The notes beneath the pieces are model-generated. The model saw nothing but the letters and a program-made list of their open reading frames with translations. It did no database searches and was not told where the DNA came from. The position numbers and the translations under genes are program-made. A stretch of 64,000 nt of DNA from Candidatus Cloacimonadota bacterium (GTDB lineage Bacteria > Cloacimonadota > Cloacimonadia > Cloacimonadales > Cloacimonadaceae). The DNA lies in assembly GCA_029781115.1 (NCBI GenBank), contig JAKOXG010000014.1:1-64000 (forward strand), in the 5' to 3' direction. Of this stretch, positions 42,784 through 51,546 are shown in pieces. Within the stretch, counting starts at the first letter, position 1; each line of letters begins with the position of its first letter.

Positions 42784-43758
42784 ATGAAGATAGCCATTGT
42801 TGGTGCCACTGGCGAAGTTGGCAGAATGATGATCCGAAACTTGGTGGAATTGGAGGCGCCCGTCACTGAGCTGGACCTCTATGCCTCCAAACGTTCCGCC
42901 GGAAGCACACTCTATTATATGGATCACGCACTCAAGGTGATGGAACTCAATTCAGCAGCATGGGATAAGAACTACGATTACGTCTTGTTTTCTGCCGGAA
43001 GCGGCGTGGCAAAGATGCAGGCTCCTGAGGCTTTGAAAGCCTGTAAACTGGTGATAGACAACTCCTCAGCCTTCCGCAAAGATGCGGACATCCCACTGGT
43101 GGTCCCAGAGATAAACGGCTCTCTCCTCAAGGGTTACAACGGCATCGTGGCCAACCCCAACTGCTCCACCATTCAGATGGCATTGCCTCTGGCGGTGCTG
43201 GATAAGCTCTTCGGACTCAAGAAAGTGGTGGTGAGCACCTATCAATCCGTATCTGGCAGCGGTCACAAGGGCTTGGAAACTTTGAAAGCGCAGCGGAGTG
43301 GCAGTGAGGACTTGGGAGATTATCCCGCAATGATAGACCTGAACCTGATCCCGCAGATCGGTGCTTGGCTGGATGATGGCTATTGTACCGAAGAAGAAAA
43401 GATGCACAGTGAGACTTGTAAGATTTTGGCAAACGACAAGATACAGGTCTGCGCCACCACGGTGAGAGTGCCTGTGATGTATGGGCATAGCGAAAGTGTT
43501 TATGCGGAATTTGAGCAGAAGGTGGATTTGGAGCTGGCTGAGAAAGAGATGAGTCGAGCCCCCGGCATCAGCTACTGCGCCAATACTTACACCACGCCGC
43601 TGGACTTGGGCTCATCAAATGAGAGCCACGTTTCCAGATTGCGCCACGGTGGATATGAGCACAGCCTCGTCTTTTGGAACGTAGCCAACAACATCCGCCT
43701 GGGCGCCGCTACCAATGCGGTCAAAATCATGCTGAAACATGCTGGATATGAGGCATAA
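42784..43758 (+). CDS. asd: Aspartate-semialdehyde dehydrogenase
   Basis: Asd reduces aspartyl phosphate to aspartate semialdehyde for lysine/diaminopimelate, threonine and methionine synthesis. It has 324 residues from ATG 42784; a longer frame adds 27 residues before the Rossmann start and is rejected. Motifs are VGATGEVGRMM, the catalytic Cys in VANPNCSTIQMAL, QSVSGSGHKG and the C-terminal RLRHGGYEHS with the acid-base His. It is one of the few plus-strand genes and is followed within four bases by an M20 peptidase, pointing to diaminopimelate supply. Confidence 0.95.
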   Translation: MKIAIVGATGEVGRMMIRNLVELEAPVTELDLYASKRSAGSTLYYMDHALKVMELNSAAWDKNYDYVLFSAGSGVAKMQAPEALKACKLVIDNSSAFRKDADIPLVVPEINGSLLKGYNGIVANPNCSTIQMALPLAVLDKLFGLKKVVVSTYQSVSGSGHKGLETLKAQRSGSEDLGDYPAMIDLNLIPQIGAWLDDGYCTEEEKMHSETCKILANDKIQVCATTVRVPVMYGHSESVYAEFEQKVDLELAEKEMSRAPGISYCANTYTTPLDLGSSNESHVSRLRHGGYEHSLVFWNVANNIRLGAATNAVKIMLKHAGYEA

Positions 43759-43762
43759 AAAG

Positions 43763-44887
43763 ATGAAAGAACTTTATGAACTGCGTAGGAGCCTGCACCA
43801 AAATCCGGAACTGGCTTTTGAGGAACATCAAACAGCTGCCATCCTGATGGAGTTTCTAAAGCAGCAGCTGCAGAGACATCCGCAGCATGCCTCCAAATTC
43901 AAGATTCACCGCTTTAAAAACAGCTTGGGCATCCTGATCGAATACAGTCAGGGCTCGGGCGATTACAGGCTTTTTCGGGCAGATATGGACGCACTGCCTA
44001 TCTTGGAAGATACGGGCTGCGACTTTGCCTCCTTGAATCCCGGACGCATGCATGCCTGCGGGCATGATGTGCATATGACGGTGTTGATGGGCTTGATCTG
44101 TAAATGCCTGGAGCATGCGCCGCAGCGAAACCTGCTCTTCCTCTTTCAGCCCGCCGAAGAAGGAAAAGGCGGTGCCATGAGCATCCTGGAAGAAGGAGTG
44201 ATCCAAGGATATGAGATTGAAGCGGTTATCGCACTGCACATAGCCAGCGACATGCCCGTGGGAACAGTATCCAGCAGAGAGGGAGTGTTCTTTGGCATCC
44301 CTCAGGAATTTGACGTGAAGTTCAGCGGCAAAAGTGCGCATGTGGCCTTCCCGGAAAAGGGGAAAGATGCCATCGCTTCTGCCATCTCTTTTGCCCAAAT
44401 GATGCGCAGAGATATTGACCAATTGGCAAAAGAACAAAGGGTTATCTATCATATCGGCAGGATTGAAGGCGGCAGCATCCGCAACGTAATCGCAGAGTCA
44501 TGCACCCTGGAAGGCACACACCGCAGCATCAATCGTGAAAGCAGAGACAGGATGAACCAACTGACCCTGGAGAATGCGAGAGAGGCGGCAGCACTGACTG
44601 ATTCAACTTTTGTGGTGAACTTCCTCTGCAGCTATGACGCCGTGATCAACGACGCCAACCTGGTGGAGCAACTAAAGCTCGCCTGCGAAGCCGTGGAGGT
44701 AAACTATCAGGAAGCGGAAATCGCCATGACGGGCGAGGATTTTGGCTTTTACACCACCCTCTATCCGGGACTGCTTTTTTGGCTGGGTTCGGATAGTCCG
44801 CATCCCCTGCATTCCCCACGCTTTTTACCCTCTTTTCAAAGCATAGATGTGGGCGTGAAGCTCATGTGGCAACTGGCTCAGTCCTAA
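43763..44887 (+). CDS. M20-family amidohydrolase (possible N-acetyl-diaminopimelate deacetylase)
   Basis: A 374-residue zinc amidohydrolase of the M20D/hippuricase group. It has HACGHDVHMTVLMGL with metal His and Asp, FQPAEEGKGGAMSILEEG with the catalytic Glu pair, and the dimerisation domain (FGIPQEFDVKFSGKSAHVAFP). The ATG at 43763 lies four bases after the asd stop, with GAGG about nine bases upstream; an earlier in-frame ATG at 43739 would overlap asd. Similar enzymes release acyl groups from amino acids, including N-acetyl-LL-diaminopimelate in the acetylase branch of lysine synthesis. The asd neighbour supports that role but does not prove it; hippurate or indole-acetyl-amino-acid hydrolysis are alternatives. 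Confidence 0.87.
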   Translation: MKELYELRRSLHQNPELAFEEHQTAAILMEFLKQQLQRHPQHASKFKIHRFKNSLGILIEYSQGSGDYRLFRADMDALPILEDTGCDFASLNPGRMHACGHDVHMTVLMGLICKCLEHAPQRNLLFLFQPAEEGKGGAMSILEEGVIQGYEIEAVIALHIASDMPVGTVSSREGVFFGIPQEFDVKFSGKSAHVAFPEKGKDAIASAISFAQMMRRDIDQLAKEQRVIYHIGRIEGGSIRNVIAESCTLEGTHRSINRESRDRMNQLTLENAREAAALTDSTFVVNFLCSYDAVINDANLVEQLKLACEAVEVNYQEAEIAMTGEDFGFYTTLYPGLLFWLGSDSPHPLHSPRFLPSFQSIDVGVKLMWQLAQS

Positions 44888-44911
44888 AGCTTTTTTCCCC
44901 ATAAAAGAATA

Positions 44912-44940
44912 ACCGGCAACGCCTCAAAGGCATTGCCGGT
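44912..44940. terminator. Bidirectional terminator between convergent genes
   Basis: ACCGGCAA pairs with TTGCCGGT, with inner GCC/GGC, between the plus-strand M20 gene (end 44887) and the minus-strand lipoprotein (end 44966). TTTCTTT follows on plus and TATTCTTTTA on minus. Confidence 0.8.
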
Positions 44941-44965
44941 TTCTTTATGCTGTTATGTTATTTGT

Positions 44966-47386
44966 TTAGATTTCGCCAAGCACTTTGTTCATCATAGCTT
45001 TGGCATGATCATCATACATGTAGGAGAGCGGGAATCCAAACATCCAGGTGCGTCCACCCGAGGCTGTTGTGTTACGGATGCCGACCGCCCTGTCATTGTA
45101 TCGGGCAAACTCTTCAGCCGTGGGAGGCCTGGGAGTATAATCCACTGGTTTGCAGCCCAGTCTGTAGACCACGCTGGTGCCGGGCAGCAACAGATTGGGA
45201 ACTGTGGCAGTTGATTCCTTGAAATATGAAACCGAGGAGAGGCCATGTAAGTTTTCAACCAAGGTGTTGAAGGACGGAGTGCCATCGGGAGACAAGGCTG
45301 AGCACTGCAATAAGATGTCAGGATAGGCTTCTTGACCCTTTGCCTTCTGCATGTATGGCCTGTTGTTCAAACTGGTACTGATATACTCAGCCGGACTGCC
45401 AATGAAGGGCAAGCCAAAGTAGGCAAGGAAGGTCTTGTAGTTGCTCTTGGCAAAGTCTTCCAAGTCCTCCGCCAGCCTGGTCGTTGACGAGACCATGAGG
45501 TTTCCGCCTTTACTCAGGAAGAGATAGAGTCCATCATGTTCAAACTTCAAGTAACCTTTCTGGGAAGGACGGTCGTTGTGGTAGACCACCAGTTTATACT
45601 TCTGCAGTTCAGTGGGAGAAAGATAGCGTCTTCTATCGTCAAGCTGGGATGTCTCTGTTTCACCCGGGCGCTTCTTGAAGATCTTGGGACCGGTATAATC
45701 AGAGAGCATGTGAGCATATTTGGCATCCACCAATGCGCCTGGGGAATCTGATCCATTGGAGTCGTCATCAATGATCAACACGCCGTTACGTTGTTCGGGT
45801 GGGATAAAATCCACCAAATTGAAAGTGAATTTCTGTGGTTCCGGGTCTACTTCGCCTTGGAGGTCTACGCAGCGTACTTCAAAGGTGTGCGTTCCTGCAG
45901 TGGTTTTGGGGAAAGTGAGCACCACGGTTTGTCCAACGGGTGAATGCAGCGGGATGCGCAGCCACCTCGTTCCATCGGTGTCAACCACATGGCGGCTGGG
46001 ATCGTTTGCATAGGGTGCATACTCATATTCGTCGCCATCATAACGGAGGTCAAAGTGAGTGATTTCACTGAAGTAGTTGTCGCCATTTCTATCCAGCACG
46101 TCGTCAATCTTCTTGTCGTATGGATTGTTGGTATGTTGGACAGCTCCGGATTCGAGCACCTTGCCATATTCTCCGTTCCATCCCCATCTGACCCAAACTT
46201 TCATATTGGTGCTGGTGACGGCGGTTTTCCCTCCCTCAAAGTCGCGGAAGAAGCTGGTGGCAAAGCGTTGTTGTCCACCTACGATGGTGAAGGGATAGAT
46301 CTCAGGGCTGTTTTCATCGGTGTAATCCACGTAGTGGTTGTCACCCAGGGCATAGACCTTCTGGTGATAGATCAGGGTCTGAGGCGCAAAGCCTGACTTC
46401 ACGGCAAAGTGAATACTGTCCACCTTGGCAGATACCACGCCTGCCAAGTCGTAAACCCTGGCAATGACCTTGGTATACGTCGCCTCATTTTCGTCATCTG
46501 ATAGCACGTCATAACTTAGCGCAGGGCTCGTGTAGCGCGTGAGCAGATACTCGTTGATTACGGGATCGTCAGGCTGGACGGTGTTGATCCACTCTGTCTG
46601 CGAGCCCGGGATGACGGTTTCAGTATAATTATCGCCCGTTGTAGCTTTCTTTTTGATCTTCATCATCTTAAATTCATACCTGTGAGGCACGGCAGAGATG
46701 AAGGGATCGAAGTCTTCCATATTGAATGTAAGCTTGATGCCGCTTCCCACTTCGTCACCATTGGGATTGCCTTTGGATGTGGAAAGGTGCATCTTGGGAC
46801 GTGCAGAAGCTGCGTTGAACTTTCTCCAGGCTGCTTCTTGAGTGATTTCACCACGGTTGTCCACAGCGATGACTTCAAACTTGCTCAGGGTAATCAGAGA
46901 GTCACCATTGGCATCAGCGGCAGGGAAGTTGATCACTGCATACTTTTGGGATGTCCAGATTGAGCGTCTTGCATCGGGGCTATCCAGAGGGATATCCTGG
47001 TTGGCATTGGGGAGATAGTGCATCACCCAGCCGGGGCCGTATTTGTCGAGGACGTTTTTGGGCGTGATCGCACCAGTTGCATCGATAAAGTCGTTTCCTG
47101 GAGTAGCGATAGGATTGTCGTTTTGATCCAATACTCTATAGGCAAAGCCGGTAATCACCCCGTCAGGGTCTGTGGCGCTCCAATAGATTTTCTGCTGAAA
47201 CGAAAACGTAGTATTGGCGTAAGGAGCCAATAAGGCGCTATCATCAAATCCTTCGTAGGACGTGATGGTAATAGTGGGGGCGATATTGGCCCTCTTGGTA
47301 CCGGATTTGCCGCAACCGCCTGCTAAAAAGGCGAGCAAAAGCACGGCCACCAATAGCACAAGGATATGTATCCTTTTACTTTGCAT
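44966..47386 (-). CDS. Large surface/periplasmic lipoprotein, unknown function
   Basis: An 806-residue lipoprotein: signal MQSKRIHILVLLVAVLLLAF with lipobox LAGGC. The ATG at 47384-47386 follows GGGAGGAATA directly. The N-terminal half contains beta-sandwich (fibronectin/Ig-like) segments such as IYWSATDPDGVITGFAYRV and TAGTHTFEVRCVDLQGE. The C-terminal half from about residue 545 (NGVLIIDDDSNG, KYKLVVYHNDRPS, LYLFLSKGGNLMVSS) resembles a ThuA/GATase-like alpha-beta domain in which a card is played against a sugar or peptide ligand in other families; no catalytic residue can be assigned. It is 26 bases downstream of folD and may belong to that operon. Confidence 0.8.
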   Translation of the reverse strand: MQSKRIHILVLLVAVLLLAFLAGGCGKSGTKRANIAPTITITSYEGFDDSALLAPYANTTFSFQQKIYWSATDPDGVITGFAYRVLDQNDNPIATPGNDFIDATGAITPKNVLDKYGPGWVMHYLPNANQDIPLDSPDARRSIWTSQKYAVINFPAADANGDSLITLSKFEVIAVDNRGEITQEAAWRKFNAASARPKMHLSTSKGNPNGDEVGSGIKLTFNMEDFDPFISAVPHRYEFKMMKIKKKATTGDNYTETVIPGSQTEWINTVQPDDPVINEYLLTRYTSPALSYDVLSDDENEATYTKVIARVYDLAGVVSAKVDSIHFAVKSGFAPQTLIYHQKVYALGDNHYVDYTDENSPEIYPFTIVGGQQRFATSFFRDFEGGKTAVTSTNMKVWVRWGWNGEYGKVLESGAVQHTNNPYDKKIDDVLDRNGDNYFSEITHFDLRYDGDEYEYAPYANDPSRHVVDTDGTRWLRIPLHSPVGQTVVLTFPKTTAGTHTFEVRCVDLQGEVDPEPQKFTFNLVDFIPPEQRNGVLIIDDDSNGSDSPGALVDAKYAHMLSDYTGPKIFKKRPGETETSQLDDRRRYLSPTELQKYKLVVYHNDRPSQKGYLKFEHDGLYLFLSKGGNLMVSSTTRLAEDLEDFAKSNYKTFLAYFGLPFIGSPAEYISTSLNNRPYMQKAKGQEAYPDILLQCSALSPDGTPSFNTLVENLHGLSSVSYFKESTATVPNLLLPGTSVVYRLGCKPVDYTPRPPTAEEFARYNDRAVGIRNTTASGGRTWMFGFPLSYMYDDHAKAMMNKVLGEI

Positions 47387-47412
47387 TATTCCTCCCAATT
47401 AAGTTCGGTTTA

Positions 47413-48333
47413 TTATTCGTCATAGTTTCCAACAAAAATGAAAGTGAGAAAGTCGTCAATAGTTTTGTTGTCTTTTTGTATTCCTTTCATCGCTCTCAAG
47501 AGATTTAAAAACATAATAGCTGTGGTAACAGTGCCTATTCCTCCGGGGACGGGCGTGATAGCTAACGCTTTGCCTACACAGGCATTAAAGTCCACATCGC
47601 CCACAAAAGTCACCTTGCCATCAGCGTCTTTTTGCTCATTTATCCCCACGTCAATTACCACGGTATTTTCTCCGATCATGTCTTCGGTGATGAAGCCGGC
47701 ACGTCCCACCGCAGACACCAAAATGTCTGCCTGGCGCGCTAATTCCTTTAACTGCTTGCTACGGCTATGCAATACGGTTACGGAAGCATCAGTATGAGGA
47801 GTTTTCCATAGCAGCATGCTGGCAAGGGGTTTCCCTACCACCGCACTGCGACCTACGATCACGATATGCTCACCCTGAGTGGGGATCTGGTAGTATCTCA
47901 GAGTAGCGTAAACAGCTGTCGGTGTGGCAGGTGTGAGCGAATTGATGCCCAGCATGATATGTCCCAGATTGACGGGGTTGAGGGAATCCACATCCTTGTA
48001 GGGATCGATTGTAGAATTAACCTTGAGCACGTCTATATGCTTGGGTAGAGGTTCTTGCACCATGATACCGTGCACACTGGGATCATCATTGGCATCATGT
48101 ATAATCTTCAGCAGTTCTTCTGTGGTGGCATCTTCGCTGAGTTCAATCAGTTCCACCACAGCTCCCAGCTTCTTGCCGTTGCGAATGATGTTTTGCACAT
48201 AAAAGTCTGAAGCGGGGTCTCCCTTCACCTGGATGAGCCTCATCTTAGCCGGTGTTTCCAAGGCTTGGAATTGCTCCTTCAGATATGCTTTGATCTTGCT
48301 TGCAACAGGCTTTCCATTTAAAAGCAAACTCAT
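47413..48333 (-). CDS. folD: Bifunctional methylene-THF dehydrogenase/cyclohydrolase
   Basis: FolD interconverts methylene-, methenyl- and formyl-tetrahydrofolate in one-carbon metabolism. It has 306 residues from ATG 48331-48333, which overlaps the ymdB stop by one base (TAATG). Motifs are SDFYVQNIIRNGKKLGA with the catalytic Lys, MVQEPLPKHID, the NADP site IVGRSAVVGKPLASMLL and the C-terminal TPVPGGIGTVTTAIM. A C-terminal extension (IDDFLTFIFVGNYDE) is unremarkable. Confidence 0.96.
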   Translation of the reverse strand: MSLLLNGKPVASKIKAYLKEQFQALETPAKMRLIQVKGDPASDFYVQNIIRNGKKLGAVVELIELSEDATTEELLKIIHDANDDPSVHGIMVQEPLPKHIDVLKVNSTIDPYKDVDSLNPVNLGHIMLGINSLTPATPTAVYATLRYYQIPTQGEHIVIVGRSAVVGKPLASMLLWKTPHTDASVTVLHSRSKQLKELARQADILVSAVGRAGFITEDMIGENTVVIDVGINEQKDADGKVTFVGDVDFNACVGKALAITPVPGGIGTVTTAIMFLNLLRAMKGIQKDNKTIDDFLTFIFVGNYDE

Positions 48334-49124
48334 TATTTCTCCCGAGGGCTTACATTTTGTCTGATTCTGGTGATCATGGTAGCGCGCCTGGTAACTGGAT
48401 CCATGTCCACGCACACTGCATTGATCTGGTTTCCACGGTCTGAGGCTTCATACCTGATGGGCACGCCGGTGCTCATCTTCTCGAGGATGATGTGCTTGCG
48501 CATGCCGATCACACTGTCATGAGGCCCCGTCATTCCCACATCGGTGATATATGCGGTTCCGGATGGTAAAATCTCTTCATCAGCCGTCTGGATATGCGTA
48601 TGAGTGCCCAGCAGTGCGGACACTCTGCCGTCCACATACCAGCCCAAAGCTCTGGTTTCGGCAGTGGATTCGGCGTGGAAATCAAGCAAGATGCAGGAAT
48701 CCTTGTCCTCAAACCCCTCATACCAGCGGTCAAAGACGGTAAAAGGGGAATCGCAGGGAGGCATATAGACCTGCCCGCAGAGGTTGATCACCGTGAGCTT
48801 GAACTCTCCCTTCTGAATGGTGTAGTGGACGCTTCCGGGTGCATGTTCGGGGTAGTTCATCGGCTTGACGATATTGGGCGTGATGCGGATAAACTCCAGC
48901 GACTCCGCCCTGTCCCAAAGATGGTTGCCACCTGTCACCGCATCCACTCCCAGCCGAAACATGGGCTTGAGCGTTTTCTCGGTGAGCCCTTTACCATCGG
49001 CGAGGTTTTCCGCATTGACGATGATGAAGTCGGGCTGATATTCTTTGATAATGCGATCCATATGCTGGGTCAGGGTCTGCCTGCCAGCCTTACCGAACAC
49101 ATCACCAAAGAATATCGTGCGCAT
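48333..49124 (-). CDS. ymdB: YmdB-family metallophosphoesterase
   Basis: A 263-residue protein of the TIGR00282 family. The metal-binding residues appear in FFGDVFGKAGRQ, NAENLADGKG, GGNHLWDR, DFHAESTAE and LGTHTHIQTADE. Bacillus YmdB is a 2',3'-cyclic nucleotide phosphodiesterase that affects biofilm and motility decisions and is encoded beside rny, as here: its ATG follows the rny TAA directly. It is coupled to folD downstream by a one-base overlap. Confidence 0.93.
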   Translation of the reverse strand: MRTIFFGDVFGKAGRQTLTQHMDRIIKEYQPDFIIVNAENLADGKGLTEKTLKPMFRLGVDAVTGGNHLWDRAESLEFIRITPNIVKPMNYPEHAPGSVHYTIQKGEFKLTVINLCGQVYMPPCDSPFTVFDRWYEGFEDKDSCILLDFHAESTAETRALGWYVDGRVSALLGTHTHIQTADEEILPSGTAYITDVGMTGPHDSVIGMRKHIILEKMSTGVPIRYEASDRGNQINAVCVDMDPVTRRATMITRIRQNVSPREK

Positions 49125-50693
49125 TTATTTGGCCATTGCCATCTGACGTGTTTCGCGGATCACGGTTACTTTGATCTGACCGGGATATTGCACTTCACGC
49201 TCGATGACGGCAGCAATCTCGCTGGCCATCAGAGCCGTTTGAGCATCCTCGACCAGGGTAGGTTCCACGATGATGCGCAGCTCTCTGCCCGCCTGGATGG
49301 CGTAGGAGTTGTTGACTCCTTCCACGGAGTTTGCGATCTCCTCCAGCTTTGCCAGGCGTTGCATGTAGGTTTCCAGCATCTCACGTCTGGCGCCGGGTCT
49401 TGCTCCGGAAATGGCATCGGAAGCTTGAGTGAGCCCAGCATAGACGCTGATGGCTTCCACCTCTTCATGGTGCGCCTCGATGGCGTTTACGATCAGCTTT
49501 CCTTCGCCGTTCTTACGTGCCAGATTGGCTCCGATGATGGCGTGGGTTCCATCAAATTCATGATCCACCGCTTTTCCGATATCATGTAGAAGACCGGCAC
49601 GGCGTGCTATCTCTTGATCCAAACCCAGCTCAGCTGCCAGAATGCCACAGATCCAAGCCGCTTCGATGGAATGCTGCAACACGTTTTGGCCGTAACTGGT
49701 GCGATAGTGCAACTTACCCAAGGTCTTGATGAGGTTGGGCGAGATGTTGTGGATATTGGTTTCCAGCACCGCCTTTTCACCCAGCTTCATGAGGTTTTCG
49801 TCCATCTCTTTAGCGGTTTTGGCCACCACTTCTTCGATGCGTCCGGGATGGATGCGCCCATCTGCCACCAGCTTTTCCAAAGCCAGCTTACCGATCTCAC
49901 GTCTCACGGGATCAAAGCAGGAAAGCACCACGGCTTCCGGCGTATCGTCTATGATCAGGTCTACTCCGGATGCTTTTTCAAAGGTGCGGATGTTTCTGCC
50001 TTCACGGCCGACGACCCTGCCTTTCATCTCATCTGAGGGCAGCGACACCACAGACACGGTGGTTTCGGACACATGATCCACCGCCATGCGCTGTATCGCC
50101 GTGGAGAGAATTTCTGCCACCTTCTTTTGGGTGTCCATCTTGATCTGATCGATGGTTTGCTTGGCATCGTTGGCAGCAACATGACGTGCCTGCGAGATCA
50201 GCTCATCACGCATCAATTTGACTGCTTCTTCCTTGGTGAGCCCGCTGATTTCAGCCAAGCGCTCCTCCTGTTTTGCCACGAGGGCATCCACTTCGCTGTT
50301 GCGCTTTTTGAGCTCTTCTTCTTTGTTTTTCAGCTTGCGTTCCTGGTCGCTGAGGTTGCTTTCCTTCTTATCGAGGGAGTCAAGCCGTTTATCCAGAGTG
50401 CCGAGGCGGTCGTTGTATTTCTTTTCTTGAATCCTCAGCTCTTTTTGGCGCTCACGGATCTCGTCTTCCATGCTGGCTTTTTGTTTAAACCACTTTTCTC
50501 TGCCTTCCAGTGCCGCTTGTTTCTTGATGGTTTCGGCTTCGACGATAGCTTTATCTTGTATCTCTTTGGCATTGGCGATCATCTTGAAGGTGGTATTTCT
50601 ACGCACAAAGTAGATGACCAGTGCGATTGCGATACCGACTACCACGCCAATAGCGAGAATGATCAATGTATCGAGACTTAGTCTAAAGTTCAT
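49125..50693 (-). CDS. rny: Ribonuclease Y
   Basis: RNase Y is a membrane-anchored endoribonuclease that starts mRNA decay. The 522-residue protein has one N-terminal transmembrane helix (about 7-29, LIILAIGVVVGIAIALVIYF), a long charged coiled coil (about 35-190), a KH RNA-binding domain (about 210-275, GRVVGREGRNIRTFEKASGV) and an HD domain (AGLLHDIGKAVDHE, about residue 365) with the C-terminal region of the family. It is adjacent to ymdB, and a 6S-like RNA lies between it and zapA. Confidence 0.96.
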   Translation of the reverse strand: MNFRLSLDTLIILAIGVVVGIAIALVIYFVRRNTTFKMIANAKEIQDKAIVEAETIKKQAALEGREKWFKQKASMEDEIRERQKELRIQEKKYNDRLGTLDKRLDSLDKKESNLSDQERKLKNKEEELKKRNSEVDALVAKQEERLAEISGLTKEEAVKLMRDELISQARHVAANDAKQTIDQIKMDTQKKVAEILSTAIQRMAVDHVSETTVSVVSLPSDEMKGRVVGREGRNIRTFEKASGVDLIIDDTPEAVVLSCFDPVRREIGKLALEKLVADGRIHPGRIEEVVAKTAKEMDENLMKLGEKAVLETNIHNISPNLIKTLGKLHYRTSYGQNVLQHSIEAAWICGILAAELGLDQEIARRAGLLHDIGKAVDHEFDGTHAIIGANLARKNGEGKLIVNAIEAHHEEVEAISVYAGLTQASDAISGARPGARREMLETYMQRLAKLEEIANSVEGVNNSYAIQAGRELRIIVEPTLVEDAQTALMASEIAAVIEREVQYPGQIKVTVIRETRQMAMAK

Positions 50694-50754
50694 TCTATTT
50701 CCTTTTGAATCTATTTAATGAAGGGCCAAAGATGCAGCACCTTCACGGTTGAAT

Positions 50755-50895
50755 AATAATACAAGGCCCGCGTGAACCGTGTATGCTTGTTTCATGAAAA
50801 AGCCAAGCATCAGGTGGGCACCTACCTTGTGGGCTTTATGGATCCGGGACTCGCCGGCATGCACGCCACCCATGGCTCGGTTCCCTTATTTTTAG
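50755..50895 (-). ncRNA. ssrS: Probable 6S (SsrS)-like RNA, boundaries approximate
   Basis: The 248-base gap between zapA and rny is where 6S RNA genes occur in many bacteria. On the minus strand it can form an outer helix (AAGG-GAACCG with CGGTTC ... CCTT), a G/C hairpin around GGCGTGCATGCC, a segment GCCCACAAGG ... GCCCACC like the conserved 6S side arm, and a perfect ATGCTTG/CAAGCAT hairpin. 6S RNA binds sigma-70 holoenzyme by mimicking an open promoter. The predicted core is shorter than typical (about 180 nt), so ends may be wider. Confidence 0.5.
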
Positions 50896-50941
50896 TAGCT
50901 TTTATGCAATCCATATCACGAATTCCGCAGGCTTCAAAGGG

Positions 50942-51211
50942 TTAGCCGTCTGTGATGATCTTTCCGATCATCTGGTTCAGCTTCTCAAGTTCTTTGTTTA
51001 GATTATCGTTCTTTTTGTCAAGCTCAAATATATCATTTTGCATTTGCAGGATAGCCAGCAGCAGCAATCTGGAATAATCAAGCATCTGATAACGGTCTTG
51101 CAACTCATTGAGCCGGACGTCGATAGCCTTTGCCACCGCCTTGGTTTGTTCTGGATTATCCGTGCGCAATCTATGTTTGCGTCCCAGGATTTCCACTTCT
51201 ATGGATTGCAT
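50942..51211 (-). CDS. zapA: Cell division protein ZapA
   Basis: ZapA (89 residues) bundles FtsZ filaments at the division site. The N-terminal beta-hairpin (VEILGRKHRLRTDNPEQ) is followed by a long helix and C-terminal coiled coil (NDIFELDKKNDNLNKELEKL). It is the usual neighbour of pheT and a 6S RNA in many bacteria. A coiled-coil gene three bases upstream may encode its partner. I saw no alternative start. Confidence 0.88.
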   Translation of the reverse strand: MQSIEVEILGRKHRLRTDNPEQTKAVAKAIDVRLNELQDRYQMLDYSRLLLLAILQMQNDIFELDKKNDNLNKELEKLNQMIGKIITDG

Positions 51212-51214
51212 GGC

Positions 51215-51538
51215 TTATGCTTCTTCGTCCAGGTCGGGGAACAGGCTATCTATCTGAGCGATGGCATCGTTGGCGATGGAGCTGAAGCCCTGGACGCTGC
51301 TCTGCATTTCTGCCACTTTTGCCTCCAGTTCTTTGACCTTGGCTTCCAGTTGTTTATTGGTTTCGCTCAGATTTGCAGTGGAATTGTTTGAACTATCTAT
51401 CTGACTGATGAGCTGCATGTTTTCTTCTGTGAGCCCCTTGACCTTTGCCTCCAGCTCCTCCACTCTTTTCTTGGTGCTGGTGTATTGGTCGATCAGTTTC
51501 TGAATCTTGTCTTGTAAATTGATGGCTTTATTTTCCAT
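51215..51538 (-). CDS. Coiled-coil protein, possibly ZapB-like
   Basis: A 107-residue protein made almost wholly of heptads (KIQKLIDQYTSTKKRVEELE, then VKELEAKVAEMQ), ending in an acidic LFPDLDEEA. The ATG at 51536-51538 starts eight bases after the pheT stop; a longer frame into pheT is rejected. Between pheT and zapA, proteins of this size are often ZapB- or FtsB-type division factors that cross-link ZapA-FtsZ. Sequence gives only the coiled coil; the function is inferred from the neighbour. Confidence 0.7.
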   Translation of the reverse strand: MENKAINLQDKIQKLIDQYTSTKKRVEELEAKVKGLTEENMQLISQIDSSNNSTANLSETNKQLEAKVKELEAKVAEMQSSVQGFSSIANDAIAQIDSLFPDLDEEA

Positions 51539-51546
51539 TTTTATTG

